DNA of 64,000 bases from Phaeosaccion multiseriatum (Eukaryota; Ochrophyta, other classes): contig OZ218962.1 of NCBI GenBank assembly GCA_965112735.1, forward strand, positions 1,240,001-1,304,000, read 5' to 3'. The stretch's first letter is position 1, and each line of letters opens with the position of its first letter. The translations under genes were made by a program, and so were the position numbers. Positions 57,001-64,000 of the stretch are shown here, piece by piece. The notes under the pieces were generated by a model. The model searched no databases. It saw nothing but the letters and a program-made list of their open reading frames with translations, and was not told the DNA's origin.

Positions 57001-60000
57001 GAGGGACGGAGGGAGGGAGGGAGGGAGGGAGGGAGGGAGGGAGGGAGGGAGGGAGGGAGAGAGGGAGGGAGAGAGGGAGGCCTCCCTTCAGGCGTCCCTC
57101 CCTCTCCTTCAGGCGTCCCTCCCTCCGTCCCTTCTGCCCTCCCTCCCTCCCTCCCTCCCTCCCTCCCTCCCTCCCTCCCTCCCTCCCTCCCTCCCTCCCT
57201 CCGTCCCTCTCTCCCTCCCTCCCTCCCTCCCTCCCTCCCTCTCTCTCTCCCTCCCTCCCTCCCTCCCTCCCTCCCTCCCTCCCTCCCTCCCTCCCTCCCT
57301 CCCTCCCTCCCTCCCTCCCTCCCTCCCTCCCTCCATCCCTTCCATCCCCACCCACACCCCTTGAAGGAGGGAGGGAGGGTGGAGAGGGAAGGAGAGGGAG
57401 GGAGGGAGAGAGAGAGGGAGGGAGGGAGGGAGGGAGGGAGAGAGGGAGGGAGGGTGGAGAGGGGAAGGAGAGGGAGGGAGGGTGGAGAGAGAGGGAGAGA
57501 GGGAGGGAGGGAGAGAGGGAGGGAGGGAGGGAGGGAGGGAGGGAGGGAGGGAGAGAGGGAGGGAGGGAGGGAGGGAGGGAGGGAGGGAGGGAGGGAGGGA
57601 GGGAGGGAGGGAGGGAGGGAGGGAGGGAGGGCGGGAGGGAGGGAGGGTGGGAAGCAGGGAGGGAGGGAGGGAGGGAGGGAGGGAGGGAGGGAGGGAGGGA
57701 GGGAGGGAGGGAGGGAGGGAGGGAGGGAGGGAGGGAGGGAGGGAGGGAGGGAGGGAGGGAGGCCTCCCTTCAGGCGTCCCTCCCTCTCCTTCAGGCGTCC
57801 CTCCCTCCCTCCCTCCCTCCCTCCCTCCCTCCCTCCCTCCCTCCCTCCCTCCCTTCCTCCCTTCCTCCCTCCCTCCCTCCCTCCCTCCCTCCCTCCGTCC
57901 CTCCCTCCGTCCCTCCCTCCCTCCCTCCCTCCCTCCCTCCCTCTCTCCCCTCCCTTCCATCCCCACCCTCCCTCCCTCTCTCCCTCCCTCCCTCTCTCCC
58001 TCTCTCCCTCCCTCCCTCCCTCTTTCCCTCTCCTGCCCTCTCTACCCTCCCTCCCTCCCTCCCTCCCTCTCTCCCTCCCTCCCTCCCTCCCTCCCTCTCT
58101 CTCTCCCTCCCTCCTTCAAGGGGTGTGGGTGGGGATGGAAGGGATGGAGGGAGGGAGGGAGGGAGGGAGAGAGGGAAGGAGAGGGAGGGAGGGAGAGAGG
58201 GGCTGAGGGTGGAGAGGGAGGGACGGAGGGAGGGAGGGAGGCGAGGGTGGGGATGGAAGGGAGGGGAGAGAGGGAGAGAGTGGGGTGAGGGTTGAGGGGG
58301 AAGGAGAGGGAGGGAGGGAGGGAGGGAGGGAGGGAGGGAGGGAGGGAGGGAGGGAGGGAGGGAGGGAGGGAGGGAGGGAACGAGAGGGAGGGAGGGAACG
58401 AGAGGGAGGGAGGGAGGGAGGGAGGGACGGAGGGAGGCCTCCCTTCAGGCGTCCCTCCCTCTCCTTCAGGCGTCCCTCCCTCCGTCCCTCCCTCCCTCCC
58501 TCCCTCCCTCTCGTTCCCTCCCTCCCTCTCTCCCTCCCACTCCCTCCCTCTCCTTCCATCCCCACCCTCGCCTCCCTCCCTCTCTCCCTCCCCCCCTCCC
58601 TCCCTCTCCTTCCCTCTCAACCCTCACCCCCCTCTCACCCTCCCCCCCTCCCTCCCTCTCCTTCCCTCTCAACCCTCACCCCCCTCTCTCCCTCTCTCCC
58701 CTCCCTTCCATCCCCACCCTCACTCCCTCCCTCCCTCTCTCCCTCCCTCCCTCCCTCCCTCCCTCCCTCCCTCCCTCCCTCCCTTCCTCCCTCTCTCTCT
58801 CCCTCCCTCCCTCTCCTTCCCTCTCCACCCTCCCTCTCTCCCTCTCTCCCTCCCTCCGTCCCTCCCTCCCTCCCCCCCTCCCTCCCTCTCTTCCTCCCTC
58901 TCTCTCCCTCCTCCCTCCTTCAAGGGGTGTGGGTGGGGATGGAAGGGATGGAGGGAGGGAGGGTGGAGAGGGAAGGAGAGGGAGGGAGGGAGAGAGGGGG
59001 GTGAGGGAAGGAGAGGGAGGGAGAGGGAGGGAGGGAGGTGAGGGAAGGAGAGGGAGGGAGGGAGAGAGGGAGGCGAGGGTGGGGATGGAAGGAGGGAGGG
59101 AGGTGAGGGTCGGGATGGAAGGGAGGGGGGGAGGGAGAGAGGGAGGGAGGCGAGGGTAGGGATGGAAGGAGGGAGGGAGGGAGAGAGGGGGGTGAGGGTT
59201 GAGAGGGAAGGAGAGGGAGGGAGGGGGGGAGGGAGAGAGGGAGGGAGGCGAGGGTGGGGATGGAAGGAGAGGGAGGGAGGTGGAAGGGAGGGGAGAGAGG
59301 GAGAGGGAAGGAGAGGGAGGGAGGGAAGGAGGGAGGGAGGGAGGGAGGGACGGAGGGAGGGACGGAGGAAGGCCTCCCTTCCATCCCCTCCCTCCCTCCC
59401 TCTCCTTCCACCTCCCTCTCTCCCCTCCCTTCCACCTCCCTCTCTCCCCTCCCTTCCACCTCCCTCCCTCCTTCCATCCCCCCCTCCCTCCCTCTCCTTC
59501 CCTCTCAACCCTCACCCCCCTCTCGCCCTCTCTCCCCTCCCTTCCACCTCCCTCCCTCTCCTTCCCTCTCCACCCTCGCCTCCCTCCCTCTCTCCCTCCC
59601 CCCCTCCCTTCCATCCCGACCCTCACCTCCCTCCCTCCTTCCATCCCCACCCTCGCCTCCCTCTCTCCCTCCCTCCCTCTCCTTCCCTCACCTCCCTCCC
59701 TCCCTCTCCCTCCCTCTCCTTCCCTCACTCCCCTCTCTCCCTCCCTCCCTCTCCTTCCCTCTCCACCCTCCCTCCCTCCATCCCTTCCATCCCCACCCAC
59801 ACCCCTTGAAGGAGGGAGGGAGGGTGGAGAGGGAAGGAGAGGGAGGGAGGGAGAGAGAGAGGGAGGGAGGGAGGGAGGGAGGGAGGGAGAGAGGGAGGGA
59901 GGGTGGAGAGGGGAAGGAGAGGGAGGGAGGGTGGAGAGAGAGGGAGAGAGGGAGGGAGGGAGAGAGGGAGGGAGGGAGGGAGGGAGGGAGGGAGGGAGGG

Positions 60001-63000
60001 AGGGAGGGAGGGAGGGAGGGAGGGAGGGAGGGAGGGAGGGAGGGAGAGGGAGGGAGGGGGGGGGGGAGGGCGGGAGGGAGGGAGGGTGGGAGGCAGGGAG
60101 GGAGGGAGGGAGGGAGAGAGGGAGGGAGGGAGGGGGGGAGGGAGGGAGGGAGGGAGGGAGGGAGGAGAGAGAGAGGGAGGGAGGGAGGGAAGGAGGGAGG
60201 GAGGGAGGGAAGGAGGGAGGGAGGGAGGGAGGGAGGGAGGGAGGGAAAGAGGGAGGGAGAGAGGGAGGGAGAGAGGGAGGGAGGAATGCAGGCAGGGAGG
60301 GAGGGAGAGGGAGGGAGGGAGGGAGGGAGGCAGGCAGGGAGGGAGGGAGAGAGGGAGGGAGGGAGGGAGGGAGGGAGGGAGGGTGGGAGGCAGGGAGGCA
60401 GGGAGGGAGGGAGGGAGGGAAGGAGGGAGGGAGGGAGGGAAGGAGGGAGGGAGGGAGGGAGGGAGGGAGGGAGGGAGGGAGGGAGGGAGGGAGGGAGGGA
60501 GGGACGCCTGAAGGAGAGGGAGGGAGAGAGGGAGGGAGGGAGGTGAGGGTAGAGAGGGAAGGAGAGGGAAAGAAGGAAATTGAGGGTGGTTTCAAGTCAA
60601 ATACCTCTATCCTCCCTAACTTGTCCGCCTCTCGTCCCTTGTCTTACTTTCGCGTAGCGGGCGGGCCCTTTTTCTCCGGAGGGCGGAGCCCCTACAAAGG
60701 ACGTTGGAGAGATGGCCATCCAGCCCACAATGCCTAGGCCGGGAGGAGACGGCAAGACGGGCGACCTTCGCGCTGTGCTTGTACACGAAGGTGATGGTGG
60801 AGGAGGTCATTACAGTGTGTACCTCAACAAGGGTGAGAAGGGCAGGCCCGCGTGGCTTCTCGCCGACGACGCGACTGTCTCCGCTTGCTCGGAGTCGGAG
60901 TGCGAGCTGCTGCTTTCCCTGGCCCAGGGTTTCCACTCTGCTGTGTTGGCAGTGTACCTGGAACCACCTTACACAGGAGGAGAGGAGGGTACTACTCCTA
61001 CATCGGCAGTAAACGAGAGCCACCTCGAGCCCCCCAGCAGCTCCTCCTCCTCCTCCTCCTCCTCGGACAAGGCGCAACAACAAGTGGTGAGTGGCTGCTC
61101 CCCGGACCGTAGTACTCTAGCTACGCATTCCCTCACGAACCCCTTCTACTACCCACAGGAGGCACCTCCGGCAAGCAAGAACAAGAAGAAGAGCCGCAGG
61201 CAGCGTCGAGAGGAGAAGCTCAAGAGGGAGAAGGAGGAGGCCAAGAAGGAGGAGAAGAAGAAACGACAGCAGGTGCGGAGCCAACAGGTTCAAGTCCTGT
61301 TCCGGAGGGTGATACGCTCTGTTGGGCCGAGGCTCTCGGCCGCAGTGCCAGCCCTGTCGGGCGGGCGGCATGGGTTCTCTTCGTTCATGGAGAATAGACC
61401 ACTCCCCGTCCGGGGCAATGGGATTGGGTCCTTTCGGGCGCTCGTGGATGAGATGCACCGGGAGGCCCAGGCGGGGAGGATGGAGGTGAAGGCCGTTTAC
61501 GCTGCCGGCAGCAAGGCACAAGAACAGGACGCTGCCAAGCGTCCCGACGAGAGCGTGGCAGCAGCAGCAGCAGCAGCAGCAGCCGTGGACGAAGCCATTG
61601 CCTTTGTGCAGCTTTCTCTCGCGCGTGCGACGGAGGCCAAGGCTCGAGCAGCAGCAGCGGTGGCGGCGAGAGCAGCGGCGGGAGCATCGGCGGGAGCAGC
61701 AGTAGTCCTTAGGTCAGCCATCTCAACGGCCCTCTCTGCTGTCAGAGCCACTCGTGTGGCGGGGCAGCTACTCGACCGTCTGAGGGACCAGAGCCGGACT
61801 CGGGCGCTAGCCTCCGTCGACCTCAGCACCACCACTCGCGAGGAGGGCGCCACGGGTCGCCAAGGAGACTGCCTTGCCACCGCACTCCAAACGACTCGAG
61901 AGGGTTTTGCAGAAACGTGCCGAGCGGGTGGGGCCGCTCCCTCTCTGTTGGAGGCCTTGGCCACGCCTGGTCAAGAGCTAGGGCGGGACGCCCTCCTCGC
62001 CTTTCAGAGAGGGACGGGCCAGCGCATTTGCCTGCTTCACTGGGACAGCTTGGGTGGGGTGGGTCTCACAAGGAACCCCCGCTTTGCTTCTTCTTTGTCG
62101 GGGACGGACATCTTGTACCTCCTCTTGGACCAGAGGCACTACTCCCGCCTCACACCCTCATCCGCCTTCACCAGCAGCCGGGTCGCCCAACTGCCCGTCG
62201 CGAAGCTCCTTGGAGGCGACGCCCTGCTCCTTGGAGGGGCGCGCGAAGCGAGCGACGGAGGCCAGCAGGAGGGGTCCCCGCCGGGTCAGCACTCGTCATA
62301 TGTTCCGACATCGCCGAGCGGGAGAAAAAGACGCAAGTCGAACGACAAAGGCCTCAGTGCTGGTAGTGGTGCAGCGAGCGAGGCGGCGGGTCGTCAGCAG
62401 TCACGTGGTTCGTCGTCGGCGGGGGGTGATGGACAAGACGCGATTTACGTCTACGGCTCCGATGAAGAGTACCCCGAGCAGCCAGCCAGCACTGGTGCTC
62501 GGCTCCAATCAGCGAGCGACGAGGAGGTACGTTAGTTCACCACGTCAAGTAGCTAATTTCCGTAAGTCAATGGGGCGGGGCCAGCAAACTGAAACTTTCG
62601 GAAGCCCATTGACTGACTTGATTTGCTTGTTTGGGCACCTTGGCGCTCTCCTGTCAGGTGGCATTCGAGTGGGATGGGGCCACGGACGACGAAGCAGTTC
62701 GGGCGGCATACATCCGCCCGAACCAGCTTCTCGATGACAGTCAACACATGGAGCTCCTCACTCAAGCCTTGGTGAGCGAGCGAGGCAGGCCAGTGGGTGG
62801 TGGCTGGCTGGTTGCTTGAATCATTTCGATTTGTTGCTTGCTTCTTTTCTTGACCCACACACACCACCTGCATTTCCTTGCTTCTAGGAGAATTGGTGGT
62901 GCTCAGAACACCCCAACAGGAGGGCCGCTCCTCCAGGGCTCGGAAACGCCGCGCGCAGCCACGCTTTGGATCTGCTGGTGGTAAGGCCAAGAACAAGGGA

Positions 63001-64000
63001 CGACTTGACTTTGCCTCGCTCTTCTGGTTTGCTTACATGCTCCCTGTTCCCTGCTCATTAGGTCTCCGACCGTATTGTTTCGGCGCTCCCGGCCGGGCAA
63101 CAAGGAGGTGACGAGGACACCAAGTTGCCGGCACCGGAACCAAGAACAAATCAGGTAGCTACTAGTACTACAGGCAGGCACAAGCCAAGTGCTGGTGAGA
63201 GCCGCGGGGCTTTGCAAACAAACACTAACGCACAAACGTTGCTTGCACAAACAGGATGACGACTCGGGTGCGGAGGAGACCAAGGGGGGCGGCAAAGAGC
63301 AGGTGAGCGAGCTGCGGCCGGGGCTTTCTTGTAACAACAAACACCCACTCACACACACGGCGCGCACAGTCACAGCACACACAGAGAAAGACACACACGC
63401 AGCCCCCCCTCCTCCTCTCTCTCCTCTCCTCTCTTCTCTCTGTTCCTGTTGCTCTTCCTCTTTCGTCCTCCTCCCCTTCCCTCTCCCTCTTTCTTCTATC
63501 CTCCCTCCTGTCTCCCCTCTCCCCTCTCCTCCTCCTCCTCCTCCTCCTCCGCCTCCTCCTCCTGCTCCGCCTCCTCCTCCCCCTCCTCCTCCTCCTGCTC
63601 CTCCGCCTCCTCCTCCTCCTCCTCCTCCTCCTCCTCCTCCTCCTCCTCCTCCTCCTCCTCCTCCGCCTCCTCCTCCTCCTCCTTCTCCTCCTCCCTCTCC
63701 TCCCTCTCCTCCTCCTCCTCCTCCTCCTCCTCCTCCTCCTCCTCCTCCTCCTCCTCCTCCTCCTCCCCTCCCCATCCCTCCTCCTCCTCCTCCTCCTCCT
63801 CCTCTCTCCTCTCTCCTCTCCCCTTCCCCTCCCCTTCCTCTGCTCCTCCTCTCTCTTCTCTCCCTCGCTCCTCTCTTTTCTCTCCCTTCTCTCTTCTCCT
63901 CTCTCTTCTCTCTTCTCTCCCCTTCCCTCCTTCTCCTCCTCTCCTCTCTCCTCTCCCCTTCCCCTCCCCTTCCTCTGCTCCTCCTCTCTCTTGTCTCCCT
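54070..64000 (+). CDS. Deubiquitinase-like protein: USP (C19) Cys and His boxes plus OTU-like segment, 3' end outside window
   Basis: Coding exons: 54070-54224, 54333-54479, 54612-55194, 60658-61086, 61159-62526, 62658-62771, 62888-62980, 63062-63154 and 63255-63302 (1,010 codons so far, phases consistent). The basic N-terminus MPVVSEKWIDVTRASKRGRG precedes the USP Cys box GLWSGANHCWLNCVIQLLN (Cys near residue 178) and GEQNDAAAVLRAL. After the satellite intron come DLRAVLVHEG, GGGHYSVYL (His near 346) and WLLADDATVSACSE (Asp). A Lys/Glu helix follows, then GRQGDCLATALQ (Cys near 676), ELGRDALLAFQRGTGQRICL, and DILYLLLDQRHYSRL (His near 765), an OTU-like order. Both protease assignments rest on motifs; the OTU one is weaker. 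Confidence 0.72.
54110..54640 (+). repeat. Tandem exon-intron duplication at the deubiquitinase N-terminus
   Basis: Exon text GAGGAGCAAAGACT..AGAGAAGAACAAGGGGCGAGAG occurs in exons 1 and 2. Both following introns share GGTAGGC..AGCTAAGAAGCCC, GCGCCCGTTGCTGCGCAAGG, GAAACATTGCTCCTAACGCC and CCCTGTCTTGGCTGGCAG, and both downstream exons start (C)GGCAG.CAAGTCCAA. The unit is about 255 bp, so an exon and its intron were copied together. Confidence 0.88.
55201..60590. repeat. Composite (GGGA)n/(CCCT)n satellite array, 5.4 kb, within one intron
   Basis: Purine tracts (GGGA-rich) and pyrimidine tracts (CCCT-rich) alternate. Switches from purine to pyrimidine occur at the palindrome GGAGGCCTCC (55698, 56474, 57076, 57758 and 58433; variant near 59368), followed by CTTCAGGCGTCCCTCCCTC. 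Switches back use CCTTCAAGGGGTGTGGGTGG (near 56068, 56784, 58113, 58918) or its reverse complement (near 57348 and 59791). Long open frames here are artefacts. It lies between deubiquitinase exons ending at 55194 and starting at 60658. Confidence 0.95.
63340..64000 (+). repeat. Pyrimidine-rich (CCT)n/(CTCT)n tract to the window end
   Basis: After the exon ending at 63302 the sequence becomes CCT/CTC repeats with GCC interruptions (63520-63800), then TCTCTTCTC-type text. It is read as intronic. The reverse strand gives a polyglycine shadow. Confidence 0.85.

Noticed and set aside
54994-60737. Very long frames (up to about 640 codons) on both strands in 55-60.7 kb
   Set aside because: Same satellite artefact. 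Frames overlap on both strands and hold only the repeat translation.
62903-63775. Minus-strand polyglycine frame near the right edge
   Set aside because: Produced by the CCT-rich intron tract. The plus-strand exons at 62888-63302 are in phase with the deubiquitinase gene.

Overview
The window is nuclear DNA from a eukaryote with compact, intron-containing genes (short GT-AG introns, divergent gene pairs sharing promoters of 140-290 bp, one convergent pair whose stop codons lie 9 bp apart). Two proteins, and less clearly a third, start with a signal peptide followed by a Phe-containing junction (VSG/FAVTP, VDA/FVPKT, NAY/IFAF). This resembles the ASAF plastid-import motif of algae with secondary red plastids, so a photosynthetic stramenopile, perhaps a eustigmatophyte such as Nannochloropsis, is my inference. 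No prokaryotic operons, tRNA or rRNA genes or CRISPR arrays were seen.

Layout. 1-7.8 kb: 5' part of a Kae1/OSGEP gene (-), a DUR3-type urea transporter (-), a 163-bp TIR element, a collapsed DUR3 pseudogene and a SpoU/TrmH-like methyltransferase (+). 7.8-17.6 kb: a cyclophilin-like, probably plastid-lumen protein (-), a coiled-coil protein (-), dynactin subunit 6 (+) and CDK5RAP3 (+). 18-19.4 kb: a TIR-bounded element with 6-bp target-site duplications that contains about 1.1 kb of (CCCT)n. 19.6-23 kb: two small hypothetical genes. 23.3-34.7 kb: one gene for a protein of about 3,280 residues joining a dynein-stalk/microtubule-binding-like segment, a probably dead alpha/beta-hydrolase, IQ motifs, coiled coil, SAM and ankyrin repeats. 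35.4-41.2 kb: a plastid-type SDR39U1/SulA-like epimerase (-) and an F-box plus zinc-finger protein (+). 41.2-47.5 kb: a SENP6/7-Ulp2-like SUMO protease (-). 48.2-52.5 kb: a Nudix hydrolase (-), an LRR/IQ protein (+) and a hypothetical gene (+). 54.1 kb to the window end: a deubiquitinase-like gene whose USP Cys box and His box are separated by a 5.46-kb intron of (GGGA)n/(CCCT)n satellite, followed by an OTU-like segment. It runs off the right edge.

Themes. Four genes belong to ubiquitin-like pathways (CDK5RAP3, F-box, SENP, USP-OTU) and three to dynein/microtubule or calmodulin-type scaffolding (DCTN6, the giant protein, the LRR/IQ protein). Simple repeats shape the window: coding polyglycine, (CAG)n, a recurrent 18-mer next to CAG runs, and the GGGA satellite family. 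Exon joins were chosen by splice consensus plus reading-frame continuity. For most genes the summed exons are an exact multiple of three.
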